The notes under the pieces: model-generated | Database searches by the model: none | Told to the model about the DNA's origin: nothing | Seen by the model: the letters and a program-made list of their open reading frames with translations, nothing else | Position numbers and translations under genes: made by a program | Part shown: positions 27,134-36,551 of the stretch, in pieces | Layout: each line of letters begins with the position of its first letter | Numbering within the stretch: the stretch's first letter is position 1 | From: JTS-AC122 sp050246015 | GTDB taxonomy: Bacteria > Planctomycetota > Phycisphaerae > Phycisphaerales > UBA1924 | Direction of reading: 5' to 3' | DNA: 64,000 nt | Assembly: GCA_050246015.1 (NCBI GenBank) | Contig: JBFWWU010000021.1 | Location: 1 to 64,000 of the forward strand

Positions 27134-28543
27134 ATGTCGGACCAAACCAACGTACTTCTCATCGGCGGGGGCGGCCGCGAGCACTCGCTGGCCTGGAAAC
27201 TCAAGCAGTCCCGCCAACTCGGCCGGCTCTTTGCCACGCACATCGACAACCCGGGGATTGCCGCACTCGCGCGCCCCGTTGATTGCCCGTTCGAGCCCGA
27301 GCGCCCCTTCCGGCTCCAGCGTTTCTGCGAGAAGGAAGACATCGGGCTGGTGGTCATCGGCCCCGAAGAGCCGCTCGCGATGGGCCTGTCTGACGCTCTG
27401 GGACAATCGACGGAACTCGACGCCGCCCTGACGCCGCCGGGAGGTGCCGAGCACGAGATCCGAACCGGACGTTCGGGGAGCGCGGGTGCGAGCGGGTCGA
27501 AGCAGCCGGCGCGCGTGGTCTTCGGGCCGACGAAGGACGCCGCCCGGCTCGAAGCCGACAAGGCGTGGGCGAAACAGATGATGCACGCCGCCGCCGTGCC
27601 CACCGCGGACGGACGCTCGTTCAACGATCCCGACGCCGCCAAGCGGTTCCTGGAGTCGCGCACGTCGGCGTACGTGGTGAAGGCGGCAGGCTTGGCGAAG
27701 GGCAAGGGCGTCATCGTGCCGGCGAACCTGGACGAAGCGCTCGCCGCGATCGATCGCATCATGGTGAACAAGGAGTTCGGCGACGCCGGCAGCACCGTCG
27801 TGGTCGAAGAACGCCTCAAAGGACAGGAGGCTTCCGTGCTCGCGCTCGTCGACGGGCGCAACATCTTTGTGCTCGAGCCGTGCCAGGACCACAAGCGGCT
27901 GCGCGACGGGGACGAGGGACCAAACACCGGCGGCATGGGCGTCTTCTGTCCCGGTGGGATCACCGACGACGCCACCCTTGCGCTGATCCAGCGGCAGGTG
28001 CTCGTCCCGATCGTTGATACGCTGCGCCGCGACGGGATCGAGTTTCGCGGCGTGCTCTACGCGGGCATTATGCTCACACCCGGCGGACCCAAAGTGCTCG
28101 AGTTCAACGTGCGCTTTGGGGATCCGGAATGCCAGGCCCTCATGACGCGGCTCCATGGCGATCTGGTCGAGATCCTGCTGGCCTGCGGCACCAAGCACCT
28201 GCATGAGGTGTCCATCGACTGGAAACCCGCCGCCTCCTGCTGCGTCGTGCTCGCGAGCAAGGGGTATCCAGACAAGCCGGAGGTCGGCAAGGTCATCTCC
28301 GGACTGGACGAAGCGTCGGCGTGCGAAGGGGTGCAGGTGTTCCACGCTGGCACCCGGCGCGACCCCGAAACCGGTCGGATCGTGACCGCCGGCGGTCGAG
28401 TTCTCAGCGTGGTCGGCGTCGGCGGATCGCTGGAGGATGCGCGCGCCAGGGCGTACGCCGCCGCTGAGTTGATCCGGTTCGAAGGAAAGGTGATGCGGAG
28501 CGATATCGGACGGGCTCCGGCCGCGGCGTCATCGCGCCGTTAG
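27134..28543 (+). CDS. purD: Phosphoribosylamine--glycine ligase
   Basis: A 469-residue GAR synthetase of purine biosynthesis that joins glycine to phosphoribosylamine with ATP. Visible blocks are NVLLIGGGGREHSLAWKL at the start, VVIGPEEPLAMGL, VFGPTKDAARLEADK, EERLKGQEASVLALVDG, QDHKRLRDGDEGPNTGGMG and LEFNVRFGDPECQ. An insertion of roughly 30 residues rich in Gly, Ala and Ser (about 98-128) separates the N domain from the FGPT motif. ATG 27134 is used; TTG 27131 would add one Met. It converges with DUF1294. Confidence 0.97.
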   Translation: MSDQTNVLLIGGGGREHSLAWKLKQSRQLGRLFATHIDNPGIAALARPVDCPFEPERPFRLQRFCEKEDIGLVVIGPEEPLAMGLSDALGQSTELDAALTPPGGAEHEIRTGRSGSAGASGSKQPARVVFGPTKDAARLEADKAWAKQMMHAAAVPTADGRSFNDPDAAKRFLESRTSAYVVKAAGLAKGKGVIVPANLDEALAAIDRIMVNKEFGDAGSTVVVEERLKGQEASVLALVDGRNIFVLEPCQDHKRLRDGDEGPNTGGMGVFCPGGITDDATLALIQRQVLVPIVDTLRRDGIEFRGVLYAGIMLTPGGPKVLEFNVRFGDPECQALMTRLHGDLVEILLACGTKHLHEVSIDWKPAASCCVVLASKGYPDKPEVGKVISGLDEASACEGVQVFHAGTRRDPETGRIVTAGGRVLSVVGVGGSLEDARARAYAAAELIRFEGKVMRSDIGRAPAAASSRR

Positions 28544-28550
28544 GTCGAGG

Positions 28551-28841
28551 CTAGCCGTTGAGTTGGCGAAGCAGCCACCAGGCCCAGCCAAGGATGTGAA
28601 CGGCTGTAATGAGCCAGAAGACGCGCCGATAGGCGAGTTTGGACGATTTGTGTCGAATGAGGCGCTGGGCTAGGAGCGATCCGGGCCAACCCCCGAGCAG
28701 TTCGAGCACGTGCAGGGTGCTTTCCGGGATCCGCCTGCGATTTTGTGCGGAGGCGGCCCGCCACTTATCCACTCCGAACGCGCAGAAGGTGATGAGGCTC
28801 ATCACCAGATACCACGCGACGACAAAGCGGAGTGTGGGCAT
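28551..28841 (-). CDS. DUF1294 family membrane protein
   Basis: A 96-residue protein with three hydrophobic segments. It shows DUF1294 signatures: YLVMSLITFCAFGVDKWRA, RIPESTLHVLELLGGWPGSLLAQRLIRHKSSK and FWLITAVHILGWAWW. These small membrane proteins, sometimes fused to a cold-shock domain, have no known role. The gap to the purD stop is 7 bases, with the two genes convergent and no terminator between them. Confidence 0.92.
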   Translation of the reverse strand: MPTLRFVVAWYLVMSLITFCAFGVDKWRAASAQNRRRIPESTLHVLELLGGWPGSLLAQRLIRHKSSKLAYRRVFWLITAVHILGWAWWLLRQLNG

Positions 28842-29142
28842 GTAGGGGATCCGGTGCGATGTGGGATAAATCTGGGAATTCTGTCCGGATATGTGGATCC
28901 GGAATAAGACCGGTGATCGAATCGGTAGGAAAAATTGCGGAAACGGTGGGGTACGACGTTTGTTCCGCCAGCCTGCGGGGTGCGGCGCGGATGCACGATG
29001 CAGACGGGTGATTTGTCAAATACACGAAATACGGTATATTGGATGGTGGTTTCGTGTTTGGATTCGATCATTGACGCCGAGCCTCGTCTGGTGACGGGGT
29101 TTGGTCGCATTTTTCGCACAAGACAGACAAGAGGATGGTCCC
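28842..29142. other. Divergent intergenic region with AT-rich promoter
   Basis: This 301-base gap holds the promoter at 29013-29040 and an inverted repeat (ACACGAAA 29022-29029 and TTTCGTGT 29050-29057) that overlaps the promoter and the predicted start of transcription. The repeat could be an operator. No RNA gene is recognised. Confidence 0.5.
29013..29040 (+). promoter_or_regulatory. Housekeeping-type promoter of the matrixin gene
   Basis: TTGTCA (29013-29018), 16 bases, then TATATT (29035-29040). This is an AT-rich island in GC-rich DNA. Transcription would begin near 29047, inside the inverted repeat 29022-29057. Confidence 0.65.
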
Positions 29143-31512
29143 ATGACGCAGATCGCACGACTTGGTTTGGGTGCGGGGGTATTCGCATTGGCCGCCGGAC
29201 TGGCGGCGTCAACGATTCACGCCTGCATCGACCCGACCAAGTCGGCCGATCCGGTGGCGACGAGCGGGCCGGACCTGCTCCCCGCGAACCTGGAATCGGC
29301 GCTTCGACGGTACTGCGCGCTCAGCGACGATCCGGCCGCCAAGCGCGCGGAGATGATTGAGAAACTGGTGGTGGGCAACCGGTGCTATTCACGGCAGATG
29401 TCGGCCGATCAGTGGCAGCACGCGCTGGAGGACCTGGACCTGCTTCCCCCCGGGCTGTACAACGAGCCGGGCGGGCCGCGGTATTTCTCGTCGAGCACGG
29501 TGTGGACGGGGAACGGGAACGTCGCGGGGGTATCAGGCCGTGCGCAGTCCGTGAACTTGACGGTGAGTTTCCCGAACGACGGGGTGGCGTGGGACGGCGC
29601 GAACAACGTCCTGGACGCGCGCGTGGGATCGCTCTTTGGCGCCACGAACAAGGATCGGGGTCGCGAGTTCATCCGCCAGGGGCTTGCCAACTGGCAGATC
29701 AACTCGGGGATCCGGTACACCGAGGTCGCCGACGACAACGTGGGGTTCACAACGACGACGGTGCATTCCGCGCTTCGAGGCGATATCCGCATTGGAGCGC
29801 GGTCGGTCGATGGAACATTCGGAATCCTGGCGTACAACAACTTCCCGGCATCGGGCGGGGACATGGTGCTGGACGCGGATGAGTTCATCGGGGGTTCCTT
29901 CGCCGGCGCGACAAACAACTACCGGGCGTACCGGAACACGGTGGCGCACGAGCACGGGCATGGCACGGGGTTCATCCACACGGTGCCGTGCAACAGCACG
30001 AAACTGATGGAGCCGCAACTCGCGACGTCGTTCGAGATGCTCGAGATCGACGACATCCGCGGGGCGCAGCGGAACTACGGGGACCGATTCGCGGGGAACA
30101 ACTCGGCGGCGAACGCGACGAACTTCGGGGACCTGACGTCGCCGGTGCTCAAGTCGATCATCGAGCGGAACCTGTCGACCAATGGGGCCGCGGGGTTCAA
30201 CAACTCCGACGAAGACTGGTTCCGGTTCACGATCGGTTCGGCTCAGAACGTGGTCATCAGCGTGGACCCGACGGGCGGGTCGTACGTGAACGGGCAGCAG
30301 TCGTCCGGGTGCACGGGGTCCACGTCGACGATCAATGCGGATCAGGCGGGCAATCTGAATGTCGAACTGCGAGACTCGGCGGGGACGACGGTGCTGATGA
30401 GTTCGGTGAGCGGTGGGCTGGGCGTGACGGAGACGATCAACGCGGCGGGGCTGGCCGCCGGGACGTACACCGTTCGAGTCTTTGACGTGGGACCGAACTC
30501 GAACCAGATTGTGCAACTCTACGACCTTACGCTCCGGGTCGGGACCGCAAAGGCGCCCCCGACCGCGTGCGCCGGGATCGACAAGAGGGTGTTGGCGGGC
30601 ACCACGTGCTGGTTCATGGCGAACGTGAACTCGTACAACAACGAGGCGTCGGGCTCGTCGATCACGCAGTATTCGTGGGACTTGGACGGCGACGGGACGT
30701 TCGAAGTCGCGAACAGCGCGACGCCGACCCGCACGTATTCGGCCAACGGCGTGGTAAACGTAACGCTCCGGATCACGGACAACTTCGGGATGCAGGCGAC
30801 CGACACGATCCAGGTCGTGGTGTTCGGCGCAACGTGCCCCGTCACGATCGACTCGCAGCCCGTGTCGCTGACGCGGTGCACGGGTCAGTCGGCGACGTTC
30901 AGCGTGTCGGCATCGAGCGGCGGCTCGCTCACGTACCAGTGGCGCCGCAACTCGGTGAACCTCGCTGGGCAGACCAATCCGTCGATCACGATCAACCCGG
31001 TCGTGGCCGGTAGCGCGGGCAACTATGACTGCGTGGTGACGGCGAGTTGCGGCGGCGTGGTCAACAGCAATATCGCGGTGCTCACGGTCAACGAAGCGGT
31101 CGCCATCACGACGCAGCCCGTTTCGCAGACCGCGATGCCGGGCGATAACGTGATCTTCGGCGTGGCGGCGACCGGCGGCGGCACGATCAACTACCAGTGG
31201 TTCAAGAACAACTCGCCGATTCCGGGCGCGAACAGCACCGCGCTGCTGCTGCTGGGGGTGACCACCGCCGACTCCGGCACGTATCGCTGCGACGTGACCA
31301 ACACCTGCGGGACGGTCATGAGCAACAACGCGACGCTGATGGTCGCCAGCCCGTGCGCCTGCGACTGGAACAACGACGGCACGCTCAGCAGCCAGGACTT
31401 CTTCGACTTCATCGCCGGATTCTTCACGAACGCGGGCGACTTCAACGGCGATGGAACGACCACGAGCCAGGACTTCTTCGACTTCCTGGCGTGCTTCTTC
31501 AGCGGGTGCTGA
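29143..31512 (+). CDS. Secreted matrixin-like metalloprotease with PKD, Ig-like and GC-type dockerin modules
   Basis: A 789-residue secreted multidomain protein. A signal peptide is followed by a matrixin-like catalytic domain with HEHGHGTGFIH at 269-279, the HExxHxxGxxH zinc site (His 269, 273, 279). Next come a pre-peptidase-like beta domain (about 330-465), a PKD module (about 474-560), two Ig-like repeats (about 565-648 and 649-735; both with YQW and an SGTY/AGNY-type Tyr-Cys) and a C-terminal pair of dockerin-type calcium loops (DWNNDGTLSSQDFFDF, DFNGDGTTTSQDFFDF) ending in GC. The dockerin-like end is probably a sorting or anchoring signal. It has GAGG before the start and its own promoter. 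Confidence 0.88.
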   Translation: MTQIARLGLGAGVFALAAGLAASTIHACIDPTKSADPVATSGPDLLPANLESALRRYCALSDDPAAKRAEMIEKLVVGNRCYSRQMSADQWQHALEDLDLLPPGLYNEPGGPRYFSSSTVWTGNGNVAGVSGRAQSVNLTVSFPNDGVAWDGANNVLDARVGSLFGATNKDRGREFIRQGLANWQINSGIRYTEVADDNVGFTTTTVHSALRGDIRIGARSVDGTFGILAYNNFPASGGDMVLDADEFIGGSFAGATNNYRAYRNTVAHEHGHGTGFIHTVPCNSTKLMEPQLATSFEMLEIDDIRGAQRNYGDRFAGNNSAANATNFGDLTSPVLKSIIERNLSTNGAAGFNNSDEDWFRFTIGSAQNVVISVDPTGGSYVNGQQSSGCTGSTSTINADQAGNLNVELRDSAGTTVLMSSVSGGLGVTETINAAGLAAGTYTVRVFDVGPNSNQIVQLYDLTLRVGTAKAPPTACAGIDKRVLAGTTCWFMANVNSYNNEASGSSITQYSWDLDGDGTFEVANSATPTRTYSANGVVNVTLRITDNFGMQATDTIQVVVFGATCPVTIDSQPVSLTRCTGQSATFSVSASSGGSLTYQWRRNSVNLAGQTNPSITINPVVAGSAGNYDCVVTASCGGVVNSNIAVLTVNEAVAITTQPVSQTAMPGDNVIFGVAATGGGTINYQWFKNNSPIPGANSTALLLLGVTTADSGTYRCDVTNTCGTVMSNNATLMVASPCACDWNNDGTLSSQDFFDFIAGFFTNAGDFNGDGTTTSQDFFDFLACFFSGC

Positions 31513-31530
31513 ATCCGCCGGGCTGATGCC

Positions 31531-31562
31531 CCGGGTGGCACGCATGGATACGTGCCACCCGG
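31531..31562. terminator. 12-bp hairpin after the matrixin gene
   Basis: CCGGGTGGCACG (31531-31542) pairs perfectly with CGTGCCACCCGG (31551-31562) around an 8-base loop, 18 bases past the stop. No T-run follows on either strand. It sits between convergent genes. Confidence 0.55.
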
Positions 31563-31645
31563 CGGTGCAACCGTGCGCGACGAACGAGCGTGGACCGCCT
31601 GACGGTGCGCGGAGGGATCGGCTTGGGTGGGCTGGGCGAACCTGC

Positions 31646-33067
31646 TTAGAGGCGGGCGACGGTGTGGCGTGAGAGGAACACGCCGTGGCCCGGCGTGGCG
31701 CAAACGCGGTGGTTCTCGACAACGGTCTTGCCGCGGACGAGGGTGGTGTGGGCGAAGCCGCCGAGTTCCCACCCTTCGTAGGGGGACCAGTCGCACCGTG
31801 ACTGGATGGTGGCGGTGGCATCGCGGCCCTGGGGGACGACCTGGATGGTGCGGGCGGGGTCGATGATCGCCAGATCGGCATCGAAGCCCGGGGCGATTCG
31901 GCCCTTGCGATGTCCAAGACCCATAAGGCGTGCGGGGGCGGCGGCGCAGAGGCGGACGAGGTCGTTCATGGAGATGCGGCCCTGGCGCACGCCGAGGGTG
32001 TACATGATGGGCACGAGGGTGTCCAGGCCGGGGAGGCCCATGGGGATCCTGGTCCAGTCGCCGTAGCCCTCGGGTGTGCGCCACATGTCTTTCTGCTGGC
32101 GAGTGAAACTGCAGGTATCGGTGGAGACGACGGCGATCTCGTCGGCCAGGCCGCGCCAGAGGCGCTGGATGTCGGCGGGTTTCTTGACCTGCGGGCAGCA
32201 GGCAAAGAGGTGCCCGTCGGGCCGGGAAAAGACGCGGTCGTCGAGGCAGAGATACTGGGCGCAGGTTTCGGCCCAAACGGGGACGCCCTGGGCGCGGGCG
32301 GCGCGGACGAGGTCGGCGCCCTGGGCGGTGGACATGTGGACGATGTAGAGCGGCGCGTCGGTGACGCGGGAGAAGTGGATGGCGCGCTCGATGGCCTCGG
32401 CCTCGATGAAGTTGGGGCGCGTGAGGGCGTGGAGCATCGCGCCCGAGCGGCGCATGAGTTCGGGCGTGTGGTGCCGGGCGATGAGCAGGTCCAGGATGCG
32501 CGGGGATTCGGCGTGGAGGAGGAGCATGCCGCCGGCGCGGACCTGCTCCAGTGCGGCGAAGAGCATGGCGTCGTCGGCGTTCCACCCTTCGGACTCGTAG
32601 ATCATGAACTGCTTGAAGGTCGGGAGGCCTCGCTGGATCATGGGACGGATCTCGTCGAGGTGGCGTCTGCCGGTGACGGCGAGGTGCCAGGCGTAATCGA
32701 CGATGGACCGGCCGCGGGACTTTTCATGCCAGGCGGCGTCGGCGTCGGCGAGGGACCGGCCTTCGGAGGGGATGGCAAAGTCGATGAGGGTGGTGATGCA
32801 ACCGGCGGCGGCGGCGCGGGATCCGGAGTCGAAATCGTCGCAGGAGACGGTGCCGCAGAATGGGAGGGCCAGGTGCACGTGGACGTCGAGGCAGCCGGGG
32901 ATGACCTCCATGCCGTCGGCGTCGATGACGCGCGAGGCGGCGGAGCGGGGGATGGAGCCGGGGGCGGCGACAGCGGCGATGGTCTGGCCGGAGATGGCGA
33001 TGTCGGCCTTGGCGGAAAGGGAAGCGGAGTGGAGCGTGCCGCCGGTGATGAGGGTGTCGAAAATCAT
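31646..33067 (-). CDS. Dihydropyrimidinase/hydantoinase-type amidohydrolase
   Basis: A 473-residue cyclic-amide hydrolase of the D-hydantoinase/dihydropyrimidinase/allantoinase group. It has the metal motif DVHVHL near the start, a probable carbamylated Lys in TFKQFMIYES, further ligands in LLLHAESPR and LYIVHMST, and an Asp in STDTCSF. It would open rings such as dihydrouracil, hydantoins or allantoin with two metal ions; the exact substrate is not readable. ATG 33067 is preferred because homology starts at MIFDTLITGGTLH. A TACCCT box lies 8 bases upstream. It converges with the matrixin gene; no pyrimidine-degradation partner is adjacent. Confidence 0.88.
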   Translation of the reverse strand: MIFDTLITGGTLHSASLSAKADIAISGQTIAAVAAPGSIPRSAASRVIDADGMEVIPGCLDVHVHLALPFCGTVSCDDFDSGSRAAAAGCITTLIDFAIPSEGRSLADADAAWHEKSRGRSIVDYAWHLAVTGRRHLDEIRPMIQRGLPTFKQFMIYESEGWNADDAMLFAALEQVRAGGMLLLHAESPRILDLLIARHHTPELMRRSGAMLHALTRPNFIEAEAIERAIHFSRVTDAPLYIVHMSTAQGADLVRAARAQGVPVWAETCAQYLCLDDRVFSRPDGHLFACCPQVKKPADIQRLWRGLADEIAVVSTDTCSFTRQQKDMWRTPEGYGDWTRIPMGLPGLDTLVPIMYTLGVRQGRISMNDLVRLCAAAPARLMGLGHRKGRIAPGFDADLAIIDPARTIQVVPQGRDATATIQSRCDWSPYEGWELGGFAHTTLVRGKTVVENHRVCATPGHGVFLSRHTVARL

Positions 33068-33385
33068 TGGAAGAAAGGGTAGAGCGCGCGGGAGAGTGAT
33101 CGGCAGGCTGGCGGAGAGATGGCAGGGGGGGCGAGGGGGGCGAGAGGGGGGGGCGAAGGGGAGGTCGAGCCGACTAGATGGCAGGCGAAATCGGTTGGAA
33201 AGGGAAGCCAAAGACGAGAATCGGGGGTATGAATGAAGGGACGGTGGCGGAGGCGGTCGATAACGGGATACGGGCAGCGGGTTTCAACGAGCAATGAGAC
33301 GGCGGGCGAGGCGTTAGACGGGGTACTGGGAGGTGCGGGATTGAGCGTGATCGCCCGCTAGGGGCGCAGCATGGAGGTGCGACCG
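33068..33385. other. Divergent intergenic region with G-run tract
   Basis: This 318-base gap contains a G-rich run with four blocks of 7, 6, 8 and 4 consecutive G (33125-33161), a good G-quadruplex motif on the plus strand. A TACCCT box (complement of 33076-33081) precedes the hydantoinase start by 8 bases. No gene or RNA is recognised. Confidence 0.55.
33076..33081 (-). promoter_or_regulatory. Candidate leaderless -10 box (TACCCT)
   Basis: On the minus strand TACCCT ends 8 bases before ATG 33067. The same hexamer lies before the GH20 gene. Confidence 0.35.
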
Positions 33386-34921
33386 ATGCCGAGCACTGAA
33401 CGTTCCGGCAGCCGCTTCGGGGTGCAGGTGAGCAAGTCGATGCGCCCAATCGCGGATTCGAACTTCGGGTTCGATCAGGCGCGGCATCTGCTGTGGCGCG
33501 CGGGGTTCGGGGGGACGCCGAAGCAGATACAGACGCTGGTGTCGTGGGGTGCGAAGCGGGCGGTTGAGTATCTGGTGAACTACGAGGACGTGCCGACTGA
33601 TACGGTGAGCGAGAGCGAGTTTGACCGGAACATCATGCGGCCGGCGACGGCGGAAGAACGGGAGATGAATGTCCGGGCGCGGCGGATGAACGACGAAGAG
33701 ACGGTGGCGCGGCTTCGGGCGCGGCGGCAGGAGGCGGAGCGAGAAGATCGGCGTCAGATGTCGAGCATCCAGCGATGGTGGCTAAAACGGATGATCGAGA
33801 CGCCCAGGCCGCTGGAAGAGAAGATGACGCTCTTCTGGCACGGGCACTTCGCGACGAGTTACCGGACGATCGAAGACTCGTACCACATGTTCATGCAGAA
33901 CCAGTTGTTCCGGAAGCACGCGGTGGGGGACTTCCGTGAACTGCTGTTCGCGATCATTCGGGACCCGGCGATGATCGCGTACCTGGACAACAACGATTCG
34001 CGCAAGGGGAGGCCGAACGAGAACCTGGCGCGCGAGATCATGGTACTGTTCTCGCTGGGCGTGGGGAACTACACGGAGCAGGACATCAAGGAGGGCGCGC
34101 GGGCGCTGACGGGCTACACGTTCGAGGACGACGACTTCACGTTTCAGAAGAACAACCATGATGAGGGGCGCAAGTCGATCCTGGGGCGCAGCGGGACGAT
34201 GGACGGGGACGATTTCGTGAAGGCGATTCTGGAGCAGCGGGCATGCTCGAAGTACCTGGCGACGAAACTGTACCGGTACTTTGTGGGGGATTATCCGACG
34301 GGGGCGGCGGAGCGGGACAGGGCGGCGGCGAGTGTGATCGAGGACGTGGCGACGAGCATCCTGTCGTCGAAGTACAGGCTCAAGCCGGTGCTGACGCGGC
34401 TGTTGCTGTCGGAGCATTTCTACGACGGCGCGATCGCCGCGGAGATGATCAAGTCGCCGGTGGAACTGGTGGTTGGGGCGGTGCGGTCGTTGAACACGCC
34501 GGTGCGGGATCTTGGGGTATTGACGGCGGCGACCGGGGTCATGGGGCAGAACATTTTTTATCCGCCGAGCGTGAAGGGGTGGGACGGCGGGCGATCGTGG
34601 ATCAACACGTCAACGATGTTCGCGCGGCAGAACATCATGTGTTTCCTGCTGACGGGGAAGTTGCCGGTGGGGTATGACGCGCTGAAGGACATCGAGAAGT
34701 ACGACCCGATGCCCCTGCTGTCGGAGATCGGCACGGGCGGGGAAGGGAGCGTCGAGCGAGTGGTGGAATATCTGCTGAAGTTCGCGACGGGGACGACGGC
34801 GACGCACAACCGGGCGACGCTGCTGGAGTTCATGAAGTCGAACGGGAACAAGGTGAACACGGATACGGTGACGGGGCTCTTGCTGCTGATCACCGCGATG
34901 CCGGAATATCAGTTGTGCTAG
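33386..34921 (+). CDS. DUF1800 family protein
   Basis: A 511-residue protein with the full DUF1800 pattern: HLLWRAGFGGTPKQI (about 32-46), KMTLFWHGHFATSY, NENLAREIMVLFSLGVGNYTEQD, EGARALTGYTF and YYPPSVKGWDGGRSW-like FYPPSVKGWDGG. ATG 33386 follows a strong GGAGG (33373-33377 region), better than in-frame ATG 33371. Family members are generally encoded next to DUF1501 proteins, as here with a 49-base gap. Their biochemistry is unknown. No clear signal peptide is present, so it may be exported together with its partner or act inside the cell. Confidence 0.93.
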   Translation: MPSTERSGSRFGVQVSKSMRPIADSNFGFDQARHLLWRAGFGGTPKQIQTLVSWGAKRAVEYLVNYEDVPTDTVSESEFDRNIMRPATAEEREMNVRARRMNDEETVARLRARRQEAEREDRRQMSSIQRWWLKRMIETPRPLEEKMTLFWHGHFATSYRTIEDSYHMFMQNQLFRKHAVGDFRELLFAIIRDPAMIAYLDNNDSRKGRPNENLAREIMVLFSLGVGNYTEQDIKEGARALTGYTFEDDDFTFQKNNHDEGRKSILGRSGTMDGDDFVKAILEQRACSKYLATKLYRYFVGDYPTGAAERDRAAASVIEDVATSILSSKYRLKPVLTRLLLSEHFYDGAIAAEMIKSPVELVVGAVRSLNTPVRDLGVLTAATGVMGQNIFYPPSVKGWDGGRSWINTSTMFARQNIMCFLLTGKLPVGYDALKDIEKYDPMPLLSEIGTGGEGSVERVVEYLLKFATGTTATHNRATLLEFMKSNGNKVNTDTVTGLLLLITAMPEYQLC

Positions 34922-34970
34922 AGAAGCGACTTCGGGAGAAGGGGGGGTGGCGAAGCGATTGGAGACGAGC

Positions 34971-36299
34971 ATGTCGATCGATCACACCAACTCGAATGCG
35001 TTCACCCGGCGGGCGTTTCTGGGTCGCGGGTTGACGCTGGCGTCGGCCGCAATGACGGTGCCGTACTTCATTCAGAACACGGCGCTGGGGTTGCCGCACC
35101 CGCTGCTGGGGCTGACGTCGATGGCGGGGGTGCCGGAGGATCATGTGCTGGTGGTGGTGCAGTTGTCCGGCGGGAACGACGGGCTGAACACGGTGATCCC
35201 GTACGTGGACCCGACGTACTACAAGGCGCGGACGGGGATCGGGATCCCCAAGGACAAGGTGCACCGGCTGGGATCGGCGGGGGTCGGGCTGCACCCGTCG
35301 ATGACCGGTATGAAGTCGCTGTTCGACGACGGCGTGCTGGCGCTGGTGCAGGGGGTCGGGTATCCGAATCCGAACCGGTCGCACTTCAAGTCGATGGACA
35401 TCTGGCACACCGCGGAGTTGAGCGCCACGGGGAACGGGTGGATCGGGAGGTACGTGGACGCCGAGTGCTGCGGGTATGGGAAGGGGGAATCGGGCCGGGC
35501 TGAGGGTGCCGACGTCGGGGCGGGGGCGCCGGTGATCGCGATCGGGAGCGAGGCCCCGCTGGCGACGCAGGGGCAGAAGTCCAAGCCGGTGGCGTTTGAC
35601 AACGCGGACTTGTTTCGGTGGACGGGGTCGGACGTGCACGGGAGCCTGGCGCAGCCGTACGAGCAGATCAACCGGCGCGGGTCGGCGCCGGAGGTGGACG
35701 GGGGCTCGAACGCGGGATTTTTGATGCGGACCGCGCTGGATGCGCAACTTTCGAGCGAGCAGATCCGCCGCGCCGTGGCGCAGAGGCCGCTGGTGAACTA
35801 TCCGCAGTCGGACTTGTCGAGGCAGCTCTCGATGGTGGGGGCAATGATCCGGGCTGGGCTCAAGACGCGGGTGTACTACGTGACGATGGGCGGGTTCGAC
35901 ACGCACGCGGGCCAGGGGGGCGAGAACGGGCGGCATTCGCAGTTGCTGGGGCAGGTTGCCGGCGCGCTCAAGGCGTTCCACGACGACCTCAAGGCGCAGG
36001 GGAACGACGGCCGGGTGCTGACGATGACGTTCTCCGAGTTCGGGAGGCGCGTGTACCAGAATGCGTCGCAGGGGACCGACCACGGGACGGCGTCGCAGAT
36101 GTTCCTGATGGGCCCGATGGTCAAGGCCGGTGTGCTCAATGAGCACCCGTCGCTGACGGATCTGGACAACGGGGATTTGAAGTACACGACGGACTTCCGG
36201 GCGGTGTACGCGGGCGTGCTGGAGGGGTGGCTCAAGGGCGATCCGAAGAAGATCCTCGACGGCAGTTTCCGGTCAGTGCAGGTCGTCAAGAAGGCCTGA
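34971..36299 (+). CDS. DUF1501 family protein (DUF1800 partner, Tat-type leader)
   Basis: A 442-residue protein with a twin-arginine-like leader (RRAFLGRGLTLASAAMTVPYF, about 11-31). It carries the DUF1501 motifs LVVVQLSGGNDGLNTVIPY, GGFDTHAGQ and MTFSEFGRRVYQNASQGTDHGTA. GGAG lies just before ATG 34971; the upstream GTG 34947 is less likely. It is co-transcribed with DUF1800 and differs from the longer paralogue at 7.3 kb that accompanies a cytochrome. The enzymatic activity of this alkaline-phosphatase-like fold is not established. Confidence 0.93.
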   Translation: MSIDHTNSNAFTRRAFLGRGLTLASAAMTVPYFIQNTALGLPHPLLGLTSMAGVPEDHVLVVVQLSGGNDGLNTVIPYVDPTYYKARTGIGIPKDKVHRLGSAGVGLHPSMTGMKSLFDDGVLALVQGVGYPNPNRSHFKSMDIWHTAELSATGNGWIGRYVDAECCGYGKGESGRAEGADVGAGAPVIAIGSEAPLATQGQKSKPVAFDNADLFRWTGSDVHGSLAQPYEQINRRGSAPEVDGGSNAGFLMRTALDAQLSSEQIRRAVAQRPLVNYPQSDLSRQLSMVGAMIRAGLKTRVYYVTMGGFDTHAGQGGENGRHSQLLGQVAGALKAFHDDLKAQGNDGRVLTMTFSEFGRRVYQNASQGTDHGTASQMFLMGPMVKAGVLNEHPSLTDLDNGDLKYTTDFRAVYAGVLEGWLKGDPKKILDGSFRSVQVVKKA

Positions 36300-36444
36300 G
36301 GTGGAGCCGGGCTGGCAAGGAAGCGGGCCGACAAGTGGGACGGGGCTGGCGCGGTCGCCGGCGTTCGTGGTCATCGACCGACGAGCGTGGCGTGGCGGGG
36401 ACCGGCGCGCGCCGGCGGTGAGGCGGGCTGGATCGGGACCCCGG

Positions 36445-36474
36445 TTCAAATGAGAGCGACGGCGGGCGTACACT
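36445..36474 (+). promoter_or_regulatory. Weak candidate promoter of fabF
   Basis: TTCAAA (36445-36450), 18 bases, then TACACT (36469-36474). The start of transcription would be near 36481, about 70 bases before ATG 36552. Confidence 0.3.
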
Positions 36475-36551
36475 TGCGTTGTCGGCCGCCGGGCCTAGGA
36501 CGCCGGTCGGTCGGGGCCGTCACAGAAGGTTCGATATTGGCACGATTCCAC

